34,592 nt of DNA from Rhodocyclaceae bacterium (GTDB lineage: Bacteria; Pseudomonadota; Gammaproteobacteria; Burkholderiales; Rhodocyclaceae): the NCBI GenBank assembly GCA_020445665.1, contig JAGRGD010000137.1, positions 1-34,592 on the forward strand, read 5' to 3'. The notes beneath the pieces were generated by a model. That model searched no databases. It saw nothing but the letters and a program-made list of their open reading frames with translations, and had not been told where the DNA came from. The position numbers and the translations under genes are program-made. How positions within the stretch are numbered: the stretch's first letter is position 1; the number at the start of each line of letters is the position of its first letter. Shown piece after piece: positions 1 through 9,108 of the stretch.

Positions 1-2273
1 AGCACGAAGTGGTTGCCGCCGCCGGTGCCGGTGTGGCGACCGTCGAGCATGAACTTCTCGGTGGTCATGCGCGCGTAGTGGGCCGCCTCGTAGAGGTGGG
101 TGGTCTGGTCGACCAGTTCGTCCCAGTCGCCCGCAGGGTGAATGTTGACCTCGACCACGCCCGGGTCGGGGGTGATGCGGAAATGCTTGAGTCGCGGGTC
201 GCGGGGCGGCTCATAGCCTTCGAGCAGGACGGGCTGGTGCATGGCCTCCGCGGTGGCCTCGATGGCGGCCACCAGCTCCAGGTAGTCTTCCAGACACACC
301 GTCGGCGGCATGAAAATGTAGAGCACGCCGTTGCGGGCCTCCGCGCACATCGCGGTGCGGGTCAGCCAGCCGGCCGATTTCTTGAACGACGGGTGGGTGT
401 CGGTGGCGATCGCGTCGGGGTTGAACTCGCCCGGGTCGCCGGTGATCTCGCTGCCATCGTGACGGCCCGCGAGGCGCGCACGGGCGGCAAGGGCTGCTGC
501 GCTGGACGCACCAGGTCCGCTTGCGCCGCCGGCGCCGCCCTCGCGCACGGAGCCGGGCAGGAACTGGCGGCGGATGTCGGCGTGGGCGGGCAGGTCCGCA
601 AATCGGTCGAAGGGGTCGGGCTGGTGAATCCAGGGATACTCCCCCTGGGTCACCCACGGCTGGCTGTCCAGGGGCAGGCGGTAGCCCATCGCCGAGTCGC
701 CCGGGACCAGGTAGCAGCGCTCGCTGCGCAGGAACCACGGGCCGGTCTGCCACTCGCCCGTCGATGTGTTGCGGGTGATCGGCAGCACGTGGCCGATGAC
801 CTTGTCGAGACCCTGGGTGAACACCTTCATCAGGCGCTCTCGCTCGAGGGGGTCGTCAACGCGCGAATCGAACGGGTCCACGTTCACCGGCAGCCGGCGT
901 TCGCGCCACAGGTAGTAGAAAACGTCCTCGAAGCCGGGGAACACGTAGTCCGCATCCAGCGCCAGACGCTCCGCCACGCCCTTCAGGAAACGGCCGGCGA
1001 TGGCTTCGTCGGCGATGCCGCCGACCCGTTCGTCGGCGATGAGGTCGCTGTTCAGCCAGATCGGCTCGCCATCCTTGCGCCAGAAGCAGTTCAGCGACCA
1101 GCGCGGCAGCTGCTCGCCTGGATACCACTTGCCCTGGCCGAAATGGACCAGCCCGCGCTGGGCGTACTTGCTGCGCATGCGATGGTAGAGCTCGGCCGAG
1201 AGGAGCTTCTTGGTGGGGCCGAGCGCGTCGGTGTTCCACTCGGCACCGTCCGGGTCGTCCACCGACACGAAGGTGGGCTCGCCGCCCTGGGTGAGCCGCA
1301 CGTCCATGGTGCGCAGCTCGCCATCCACCAGGTGGCCCAGGGCTTCGATCTCCTTCCACTGCTCGTCGGTATACGGCTTCGTGACGCGCGGCGCCTCCCA
1401 GATGCGGGACACCGACATCTCGTGGCCGAACGCCACCTCGCACTCGTCGAGGGCGCCGGAGACCGGTGCCGCCGAACCGGGCTCGGGGGTGCAGGCGATC
1501 GGGATGTGGCCCTCGCCGGCGAGCAGGCCCGAGGTCGGATCGAGGCCGATCCAGCCGGCGCCCGGCAGGAAGACCTCGCACCAGGCATGCAGGTCGGTAA
1601 AGTCCTTCTCCGGGCCGGACGGACCATCAAGGGACTTGACGTCCGGTGCGAGCTGGACCAGGTAGCCCGAGACAAAGCGCGACGCGAAGCCCAGGTGGCG
1701 CAGCAACTGCACCAGCAGCCAGGCCGAGTCGCGGCACGAGCCCGAGCGCTTGCCGAGGGTCTCCTCGGGCGTCTGGACGCCGGGCTCCATGCGGATCAGG
1801 TAGCCGATGTGATGCTGCAGGTTGCGGTTGAGGTCGACCAGGAAATCGATGGTGCGCACCTTGTCGCGGGGCACCGTTGCAAGGTACTCGGCGAACAGCG
1901 GGGTGGCCGCCATCTTCTTGCGGAACGGAGCCAGCTCTTCGCTCTGCCATTCCTCGTAGCTGATCGGGAAGTGCTCGGCGCGGGGCTCGAGGAAGAAGTC
2001 GAAGGGGTTGTGAACCGCCATCTCGGCGACCAGGTCCACCTCGATGTGGAAGCAGCTGGTCTTCTCGGGGAAGACGAGGCGCGCCTGGTAGTTGGACTGG
2101 GGGTCCTGCTGCCAGTTGATGAAATGGGTCTCGGGCTTGATCCGCATCGAGTAGGAGAGGATGCGGGTGCGGCTGTGCGGTGCCGGCCGCAGGCGGATGA
2201 TTTGCGGTCCGAGGTTGATCGGCCGGTCGTAGTCGTAGCGGGTGACGTGATGGAGCGCTACGTGGATGGACAT
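1..2273 (-). CDS. Transglutaminase family protein with DUF2126 (partial, C-terminus beyond window)
   Basis: The reading frame is open from the ATG at 2273 to the window edge: 757 codons with no stop, of a family usually near 1100 residues. Residues 1-90 match the bacterial transglutaminase N-terminal region (MSIHVALHHVTRYDYDRP). A transglutaminase-like core follows with a visible Cys-His-Asp triad: C180 (RSGSCRDSAW), H229 (DLHAWCEV) and D245 (GLDPTSG). From about residue 300 the sequence is DUF2126 (TQGGEPTFVS, later HTGTGGGNHFVL at the cut end). A GAGG ribosome-binding site lies 7-8 nt before the ATG. In other bacteria this gene sits with an alpha-E protein and a circularly permuted ATP-grasp protein, a set proposed to make or modify a peptide; those partners would lie to the left of this window. 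The substrate is unknown. No signal peptide is seen, so it is probably cytoplasmic. Confidence 0.9.
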   Translation of the reverse strand, partial: MSIHVALHHVTRYDYDRPINLGPQIIRLRPAPHSRTRILSYSMRIKPETHFINWQQDPQSNYQARLVFPEKTSCFHIEVDLVAEMAVHNPFDFFLEPRAEHFPISYEEWQSEELAPFRKKMAATPLFAEYLATVPRDKVRTIDFLVDLNRNLQHHIGYLIRMEPGVQTPEETLGKRSGSCRDSAWLLVQLLRHLGFASRFVSGYLVQLAPDVKSLDGPSGPEKDFTDLHAWCEVFLPGAGWIGLDPTSGLLAGEGHIPIACTPEPGSAAPVSGALDECEVAFGHEMSVSRIWEAPRVTKPYTDEQWKEIEALGHLVDGELRTMDVRLTQGGEPTFVSVDDPDGAEWNTDALGPTKKLLSAELYHRMRSKYAQRGLVHFGQGKWYPGEQLPRWSLNCFWRKDGEPIWLNSDLIADERVGGIADEAIAGRFLKGVAERLALDADYVFPGFEDVFYYLWRERRLPVNVDPFDSRVDDPLERERLMKVFTQGLDKVIGHVLPITRNTSTGEWQTGPWFLRSERCYLVPGDSAMGYRLPLDSQPWVTQGEYPWIHQPDPFDRFADLPAHADIRRQFLPGSVREGGAGGASGPGASSAAALAARARLAGRHDGSEITGDPGEFNPDAIATDTHPSFKKSAGWLTRTAMCAEARNGVLYIFMPPTVCLEDYLELVAAIEATAEAMHQPVLLEGYEPPRDPRLKHFRITPDPGVVEVNIHPAGDWDELVDQTTHLYEAAHYARMTTEKFMLDGRHTGTGGGNHFV

Positions 2274-2327
2274 ATTGGCGCCTCTAGCGGGGAAGATTCA
2301 GCTGTTTTTAGCAAGTAACAGACCACA

Positions 2328-2350
2328 CGGCGATTCGTCGGAAATCGCCG
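2328..2350. promoter_or_regulatory. Perfect 8-bp inverted repeat (hairpin or operator)
   Basis: CGGCGATT (2328-2335) and AATCGCCG (2343-2350) are exact reverse complements around a 7-nt loop. The repeat lies in the divergent region between the transglutaminase gene (minus) and the amidohydrolase gene (plus), about 55 nt upstream of the former's ATG. It may be an operator or a hairpin; no T-run follows on either strand, so it is not a classic terminator. Confidence 0.5.
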
Positions 2351-2376
2351 GCGACGGAGCTATCGGGTGGTTCCTT

Positions 2377-2406
2377 GCGGTGCAACCGACCGCATTATTG
2401 CACCGC
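2377..2406. promoter_or_regulatory. Perfect 9-bp inverted repeat, candidate operator
   Basis: GCGGTGCAA (2377-2385) and TTGCACCGC (2398-2406) are exact reverse complements separated by 12 nt, which places their centres 21 bp (two helical turns) apart. This geometry suits a dimeric DNA-binding protein. It lies about 105 nt upstream of both flanking start codons. Two shorter perfect repeats follow: GGCAT/ATGCC (2412-2425) and CGAAA/TTTCG (2435-2448). The half-sites resemble NtrC half-sites but are in the opposite order, so NtrC is not assigned. Confidence 0.5.
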
Positions 2407-2514
2407 GGTGAGGCATTCTGATGCCGTGACATTGCGAAAGCTATTTCGGCAGTCCACAGTGGTCGACATGGCCGGAATGATGTTGTGGCCGGTACACAGG
2501 ATCAAAAAAGGAAC

Positions 2515-3705
2515 ATGGATACTCGGCAAGTCATCGATGAGATTCACGCCGCGCTGACGACGTTTCGGCGCGACATCCACGCCCACCCGGAGCTCGCCTT
2601 CGAGGAGCACCGCACCGCGGAGCGGGTAGCCGCTCGCCTCGAGGCGCTGGGCATCGAGACCCACCGCGGCATCGGCCGCACCGGGGTCGTCGGCGTGATC
2701 CGCAAGGGCAAGGGGTCGCGCTCGATCGGACTCAGGGCCGACATGGACGCGCTGCCGATCACCGAGCGCAACAGCTTCCCCCATCACTCCCGCCACGCGG
2801 GCCGGATGCACGCCTGTGGCCACGATGGGCACACGACGATGCTGCTCGGCGCCGCCGAGGTGCTGGCCCGGCAGGCCGACTTCGACGGCACCGTGCATCT
2901 GATCTTCCAGCCGGCGGAGGAGGGCGACGGCGGGGGGCGCGAGATGATCGAGGACGGCCTCTTCGAGCGCTTCCCGATGGACGCAGTATTCGGCATGCAC
3001 AACTGGCCCGGCCTGCCGGCCGGCCACTTCGCGGTGCACGCCGGCCCGGTGATGGCCTCGGCGGATCATTTCGAGGTCGAGATCCGCGGCCATGGCGCCC
3101 ACGCCGCGATGCCGCACCTGGGCATCGACCCGGTGGCGGCCGGCGCGGCCCTCGTCCAGGCCCTGCAGACCATCGCCAGTCGCACCATCGATCCGGTCGA
3201 TCCGGTGGTGATCTCGGTCACCCAGTTCCACGCCGGCGAGGCCAATAACGTGATCCCGGACCGGGCGCTGCTGGGCGGCACCGTGCGCGCCTTCCGGCCC
3301 GAGGTGCAGGACAAGGTCGAGCAGGCCATGCAGCGCATCTGCGCGGGCATCGGCGCGAGCTTCGGTGCCAACGTGAATTTCCAGTATCACCGGGGCTACC
3401 CGCCGACCATCAACACCGCCGCCGAGGCGGCCAACTGTGCCGAGGTCGCGCGGGCGGTGGCCGGCGCGGCGGCGGTGCGCACCGACATGAAGCCCAGCAT
3501 GGGGGCCGAGGATTTCTCCTTCTTCCTGCTCCAGCGGCCGGGCGCCTACGTCTGGATCGGCAACGGTCCGGGCGAGGGCGGGTGCACCTTGCACAACCCC
3601 CACTACGATTTCAACGACGAGATCATCCCGGCCGGCGTCGCCTACTGGGCGCGGTTGGTCGAGACCCTGATGCCGGCCGGCGTGCCGGGAGCGGCCACGG
3701 CATGA
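2515..3705 (+). CDS. M20 family metallopeptidase / amidohydrolase (hippurate hydrolase-like)
   Basis: A 396-residue protein of the M20D amidohydrolase family, which hydrolyses N-acyl or N-aromatic acyl amino acids in the cytoplasm. Visible metal-site motifs are GLRADMDALPI near residue 80, MHACGHDGHT near residue 100, FQPAEEGDGGG near residue 137 and GMHNWPG near residue 163. The dimerisation/lid domain follows (GHGAHAAMPHLGIDPV) and the C-terminal metal-ligand segment is GAEDFSFFLLQRPGAYVWIGNG. The ATG at 2515 follows AAGGAA at 2508-2513 and gives the usual family N-terminus. A GTG at 2485 in the same frame would add ten residues without family support. The gene overlaps the next one by ATGA, so the two are probably co-expressed. 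The exact acyl-amino-acid substrate cannot be told from sequence. Confidence 0.92.
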   Translation: MDTRQVIDEIHAALTTFRRDIHAHPELAFEEHRTAERVAARLEALGIETHRGIGRTGVVGVIRKGKGSRSIGLRADMDALPITERNSFPHHSRHAGRMHACGHDGHTTMLLGAAEVLARQADFDGTVHLIFQPAEEGDGGGREMIEDGLFERFPMDAVFGMHNWPGLPAGHFAVHAGPVMASADHFEVEIRGHGAHAAMPHLGIDPVAAGAALVQALQTIASRTIDPVDPVVISVTQFHAGEANNVIPDRALLGGTVRAFRPEVQDKVEQAMQRICAGIGASFGANVNFQYHRGYPPTINTAAEAANCAEVARAVAGAAAVRTDMKPSMGAEDFSFFLLQRPGAYVWIGNGPGEGGCTLHNPHYDFNDEIIPAGVAYWARLVETLMPAGVPGAATA

Positions 3706-4040
3706 AGCTCGACGACCCCTTCGGCCGCAGCGCCGACAAGAACGAGCGGGACTACCAGAACCTGCGCGCGGCCCTCGTCGACGCCGGCATCGACAGCCCC
3801 GACCGCATCGCCTCGATGCGGGCCAACGTAGTGCGCAACGCGGTCATCGCCGCGGTGGTGGTGGCCGCGGTGGTCGGGCTGGTGGCGCTGCTCCTGCCCG
3901 ACGCGCTCGGCTTCGTCACGATCTGCGCGGTCGTGATCGGCATCTGGATCGCCGCCAGCACCGTGCGCGGGCGGGCCCACCTGGCCCGCTACCAGCGGGA
4001 ACTGGGCGGCAATGCCCTCAATGAGTGCGGCAATCATTGA
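3702..4040 (+). CDS. Small two-pass membrane protein of unknown function
   Basis: A 112-residue protein that I do not recognise. It has a polar, charged N-terminus (residues 1-44), two hydrophobic segments at about 46-65 and 68-87 separated by a short LPDALG turn, and a basic C-terminal tail (RGRAHLARYQRE). Both ends would lie on the same side of the inner membrane. Its ATG overlaps the stop of the amidohydrolase gene (ATGA at 3702-3705), implying translational coupling, and a product of just this size is sensible for the frame. The coupling suggests a link with the amidohydrolase, but nothing in the sequence gives a function. The gene ends just before the hairpin-rich convergent gap. Confidence 0.75.
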   Translation: MKLDDPFGRSADKNERDYQNLRAALVDAGIDSPDRIASMRANVVRNAVIAAVVVAAVVGLVALLLPDALGFVTICAVVIGIWIAASTVRGRAHLARYQRELGGNALNECGNH

Positions 4041-4077
4041 GGTGATTCCAGCTCAGGCAATATGTGGGCCTCTCGCG

Positions 4078-4100
4078 CCCTCCCCTCAAGGGGGCGAGGG
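4078..4100 (-). repeat. Palindromic repeat core (diverged unit of the 44-nt family)
   Basis: Read on the minus strand this is CCCTCGCCCCC, TTGA, GGGGAGGG. It resembles the CTTGAA-centred palindrome of the 4199-4242 unit but lacks the AACCCCATCCCC part. It stands in inverted orientation to that unit, so the gap carries a head-to-head pair. Lying between convergent genes, the hairpin could also end transcription. Confidence 0.5.
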
Positions 4101-4108
4101 CGGGAATT

Positions 4109-4159
4109 CGCAAGGCATCGCCTTGCGCCGCCAGAGCGGGCCGGCTGTGCAAAGCCGGC
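4109..4159. terminator. Two GC-rich hairpins in convergent gap (possible bidirectional terminators)
   Basis: The first hairpin is CGCAAGGC (4109-4116), ATC loop, GCCTTGCG (4120-4127). The second is GCCGGCT (4140-4146), 6-nt loop, AGCCGGC (4153-4159). Both stems are perfect. The gap separates the 3' end of the small membrane protein gene (plus) from the 3' end of the DMT transporter gene (minus). No clear U-tract follows, so intrinsic termination is plausible but not shown. Confidence 0.4.
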
Positions 4160-4176
4160 ACTGGACGGGCTGGGGT

Positions 4177-4213
4177 GGGGATGGGGCAAGTCGCGCGACT
4201 CAACCCCATCCCC
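4177..4213. repeat. Nested palindrome overlapping repeat unit
   Basis: GGGGATGGGG (4177-4186) pairs perfectly with CCCCATCCCC (4204-4213). Inside lies the self-complementary 12-mer AGTCGCGCGACT (4189-4200). The right arm is also part of the 44-nt repeat unit at 4199-4242. Such a structure could extrude as a cruciform or fold strongly in RNA. Confidence 0.6.
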
Positions 4214-4242
4214 CTCCTGGCCACCCGCTTGAAAGGGGAGGG
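4199..4242 (+). repeat. 44-nt dispersed repeat unit, copy A
   Basis: The unit is CTCAACCCCATCCCCCTCC (4199-4217), a 10-nt variable middle, then CTTGAAAGGGGAGGG (4228-4242). The copy at 32589-32632 matches 18 of 19 bases in the first block and 14 of 15 in the second, with identical spacing. This identifies a dispersed intergenic repeat family. Confidence 0.75.
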
Positions 4243-4277
4243 CTCTACCCGCAATCGTCACCTGTTTGATGGCCGGG

Positions 4278-5195
4278 TCAGTTGGCGCGGCGGCGGGCCT
4301 CGCCGCGGGCCGCCAGGTAGATGCCCGCCAGCAGCAGGCTGAAGCCGGCAAACTGGGGCACCGCGAAGCCCTCGCCGAAGATCAGCCAGGCGAGCAGCGC
4401 GCTGCCCACCGGCTCACCCAGCGTGACGACCGCGACGAAGGTCGCCGAGACGTGGCGCAGCGACCAGTTGTAGGCGGTGTGGCCGAGCAGCTGCGGGCCC
4501 AGCGCCATGCCCAGCAGCACCGCCCATGCGGTGGCCGAGTGGGCCAGCAGGTTTGCGCCGGCGAGGCCGCTCGCAGAAACCAGGAACAGCGCTGCGGCAC
4601 CATAGGCCAGCCAGATGTAGGCCGGCAGCCCCAGCCCGGCGCGCAGCCGCCGGCCGATCAGCAGGTAGGCCGAGAAGCACCAGCTGCCCACCAGCGCCAG
4701 GCCGTTGCCAAGCAGGGGCTGGCGACCGGGGCCGGAGAGCTGGCTGTCGCTCCAGAAGATCAGCACGCTGCCGGCCAGCGACAGGGCGATGCCGCCGACC
4801 ATCAGCCGGTGCGGCCGCTCGCCAAAGAAAACGAAGGCGGCCAGCCCGATCCACAGCGGGTTGGTGGTCACCAGCGCGGTGCTGGAGGCCACCGACGTGT
4901 ATTCGAGGGAGCTGATCCAGGTCGCGAAGTGCAGCGCCAGGAAGAAGCCGGCAGCCAGCGCCAGGCCGAGCTGACGACGGTCGAGGGCGCGCAGCTCGCG
5001 GCGGGCGTGGACCAGGGCCAGCGGTGTGATGATCAGGGCCGCCAGCCCCAGCCGCCAGCTCGCGACGACGAGGGAGCTGACCCCCTCGGCCTGGGCCAGG
5101 CGGGCGAGGATGGCGCCGAAGGAGATCGCCAGCAGCCCGACGCCGAGCACGACGAAGGGCGCCCAGCGCGGCGGCGCGTTGGTGGGGACGGACAT
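4278..5195 (-). CDS. EamA/DMT superfamily transporter
   Basis: A 305-residue, strongly hydrophobic protein with the pattern of ten transmembrane helices in two EamA repeats (about residues 15-145 and 160-290). The motifs fit RhaT/YdcZ-like DMT transporters: ISFGAILARLAQAEGVSSLVVASWRLGLAALI near the start, and LGEPVGSALLAWLIFGEGFAVPQFAGFSLLLAGI near the end. Members export amino acids or other small metabolites across the inner membrane, but the substrate here is unknown. The ATG at 5195 has only a weak ribosome-binding site and lies 19 nt after the livF stop, so it may be the last gene of the liv transcript. In that case it could serve as an overflow exporter; that is inference. Its 3' end faces the hairpin-rich gap at 4041-4277. 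Confidence 0.88.
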   Translation of the reverse strand: MSVPTNAPPRWAPFVVLGVGLLAISFGAILARLAQAEGVSSLVVASWRLGLAALIITPLALVHARRELRALDRRQLGLALAAGFFLALHFATWISSLEYTSVASSTALVTTNPLWIGLAAFVFFGERPHRLMVGGIALSLAGSVLIFWSDSQLSGPGRQPLLGNGLALVGSWCFSAYLLIGRRLRAGLGLPAYIWLAYGAAALFLVSASGLAGANLLAHSATAWAVLLGMALGPQLLGHTAYNWSLRHVSATFVAVVTLGEPVGSALLAWLIFGEGFAVPQFAGFSLLLAGIYLAARGEARRRAN

Positions 5196-5214
5196 GATCG
5201 GATCGCGTCAGGGG

Positions 5215-5927
5215 CTAGCCGTGACCGCCCTCCAGGTAGGCGGCGCGCACCTCGGGGCTGGCGAGGAGCTCGGCGCCGGTGCCGGCCAGCGTGATCCCGC
5301 CGTGCTGAAGGACGTAGCCCCGGTGGGCGACCCTCAGGGCCTGGTTGGCGTTCTGCTCCACCAGCAGGATCGTCATGCCGTGGTCCGCGTTGAGCTCGCG
5401 CACGATCTGGAAGATCCGCCGGATGTAGATCGGCGCGAGGCCGAGGGAGGGCTCGTCGAGCAGCAGCAGCTTGGGCCGGCTCATCAGGGCGCGGCCGATC
5501 GCCAGCATCTGCTGCTCGCCGCCGGACAGGGTGCCGGCGCGCTGGCCCTGCCGCTCGTCGAGGATCGGGAACATCGCGAAGACGCGGGCGATGTCCGCGT
5601 CGAAGTTGTCCGGCGCGGCGAAGCCGGCGCCCATCTGCAGGTTCTCCATCACCGTCATGCGCGGGAAGATGCGCCGCCCCTCCGGCACCAGCGCGATGCC
5701 CCGGTGGGCGATCTCGTGGGTGTGCAGGCGGGTGATGTCCTCGCCGTCGAAGACGATGCGCCCCGCGCTCGCCCGCGGGTTGCCGAAGAGGCTCATCATC
5801 AGCGTCGACTTGCCGGCGCCGTTGGCGCCGATCAGGGTCACGATCTCGCCCACCTGGACCTGGACGTCGATGCCCCGCAGGGCGTGGATGTGGCCGTAGT
5901 GGGCGTGCACGCCCTCCATCGTCAGCA

Positions 5928-5931
<4 letters not shown>
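5215..5931 (-). CDS. livF: Branched-chain amino acid ABC transporter, ATP-binding protein LivF
   Basis: A 238-residue cytoplasmic ATPase of the high-affinity branched-chain/polar amino acid importer. Visible motifs are Walker A GANGAGKST (about residues 36-44), Q-loop region NLQMGAGF, ABC signature LSGGEQQMLAIGRAL (about 137-151), Walker B LLLLDEPSLGLAP and the switch histidine region ILLVEQN. IYIRRIFQIVRELN and the short length separate it from LivG. The ATG at 5931 overlaps the livG stop (ATGA); a second ATG follows immediately. It pairs with LivG under the LivHM membrane channel. Confidence 0.95.
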
Positions 5932-6748
<817 letters not shown>

Positions 6749-6752
<4 letters not shown>

Positions 6753-8061
6753 GCCGGCGTCTCCTCGCGCTGGCCCAGCCGCACGGTCGGTTCGCGGTGC
6801 GACAGCAGGCCGCCCGGCTTCCACACCATGATCAGCACCATTGCGGCGCCGAAGAGCAGCATCCGGTATTCGGCGAAGTTGCGGCCGAACTCGGGGATCA
6901 GCACCAGCAGCGCGGCGGCCAGCACCACCCCGAGCTGGGAGCCCATGCCGCCGAGGACGACGATCGCCAGCACGATCGCCGACTCGGTGAAGACGAAGCT
7001 CTCCGGCGAGATGAAGCCCTGGCGGGCCGCGAAGAACACCCCGGCGAAGCCGCCCAGCATCGCACCGATGGCAAAGGCCGAGAGCTTGATGTTGGTGGTG
7101 TTCATGCCCATCGCGCGGCACGCGATCTCGTCCTCGCGCAGGGCCTCCCAGGCGCGCCCGACCGGTAGCCGCCGCAGTCGCGAGACGAACACATGGGTCA
7201 GCAGGGCGAGCACCAGGATCAGGTAGTAGAGGAAGATCAGGCGCTGCATCGGCGAATAGTCGAGGCCGAAGAAGGCCGCAAAGCTCTGCTCGCCCTCGGC
7301 CGGGCGCCGGGTGAATTCCAGGCCGAAAAAGCTCGGCCGCGGGATCGAGCTGATGCCGTTCGGCCCGCCCGAGAAGTCGGTCCAGTTCACCAGGATGATG
7401 CGGATGATCTCGCCGAAGCCCAGCGTCACGATCGCCAGATAGTCGCCCCGCAGGCGCAGGATCGGGTAGCCGAGCAGGATGCCGAAGGTCGCCGCCATGG
7501 CGCCGGAGACCGGCAGCGCCTGCCAGAAGCCCCAGCCGTGCTCGGTGGCGAGGATCGCGTAGCTGTAGGCGCCGACGGCATAGAACGCGACGTAGCCCAG
7601 GTCGAGCAGGCCGGCGAGGCCGACCACCACGTTGAGACCCCAGCCGAGCATCACGTAGATCAGCACCGTGGTGGCCGTATCGACCACGTAGCGGTTGTCG
7701 GAGAACAGGATCGGCAGGCCGATCGAGGCCCCCAGCGCGAACCAGCCGAGCCAGGTGGACACCCGTCGCGTGGTGCTCGCGGCGGTCGCCTCGCTGGCGC
7801 CCCGCGCCTGCTGGCGGGCGAGCTTGCGGGCCTTGAAGTGGTCGACCGTGGCGCGCAGGGCGATGCGTCCGCCAAAGGCGATGGCGACGAACAGCGCGAG
7901 CATGCCGAAGCGCGTCGACACCTCGAGCCGGCCGCCGGCATCGACCGTGGTCAGGCCGATCAGCGGGATGCCGAGGAGCAGCGCGACGAAGGCCACCCAG
8001 GCGGCGTCGCGGACCCGCTCGGCCGGGCTCATGCGGTGATGGGCGAAGACGACCGCGCTCA

Positions 8062-8062
<1 letters not shown>
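6749..8062 (-). CDS. livM: Branched-chain amino acid ABC transporter, permease LivM
   Basis: A 437-residue inner-membrane permease forming the channel with LivH. The N-terminal 110 residues hold two or three hydrophobic helices and a basic loop (FKARKLARQQARG). The conserved core starts near GWGLNVVVGLAGLLDLGYVAFYAVGAYSYAIL and includes the EAA-like ATPase-coupling segment GRAWEALREDEIACRAMGMN and the GGMGSQLGVVLAAALLVLIPE helix. The ATG at 8062 overlaps the livH stop as TGATG and gives the normal family start; the open frame up to 8560 overlaps livH and is not coding. It is translationally linked to livG by ATGA. Confidence 0.94.
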
Positions 8063-8976
<914 letters not shown>

Positions 8977-9076
8977 GGAGTCCCCCGTTCGGGTCAGGGC
9001 CGCGGCGGGTCAGGCGGCGGCGGGGGCGGGGTGAGGCGTGGGCGGGCGCCGCGCCAGCGGCTGCCCGCAGCGATCA

Positions 9077-9102
9077 GGCGGACCCGCCGCAGCGGGTCCG
9101 CC
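9077..9102 (-). promoter_or_regulatory. Strong intercistronic hairpin between livK and livH
   Basis: GGCGGACCCGC (9077-9087), tetraloop CGCA, GCGGGTCCGCC (9092-9102) form a perfect 11-bp stem just past the livK stop. No U-tract follows in the direction of transcription. It is therefore more likely an mRNA-stabilising or partial-termination element that keeps binding-protein expression above that of the permease genes than a full terminator. Confidence 0.65.
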
Positions 9103-9108
9103 GGTGAC

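Noticed and set aside
9-2318. Long plus-strand open frame (769 codons) opposite the transglutaminase gene
   Set aside because: It is antisense to a clear DUF2126/transglutaminase gene and has no family-like sequence; such frames arise from third-position GC bias.
2377-2406. NtrC binding site reading of GGTGCA...TGCACC
   Set aside because: NtrC sites have the half-sites in the opposite order and closer together, and no sigma-54 -24/-12 promoter was found nearby.
6753-7121. Upstream extension of the livG frame
   Set aside because: It overlaps livM in another frame; the ATG at 6752 gives the normal LivG start and an ATGA overlap.
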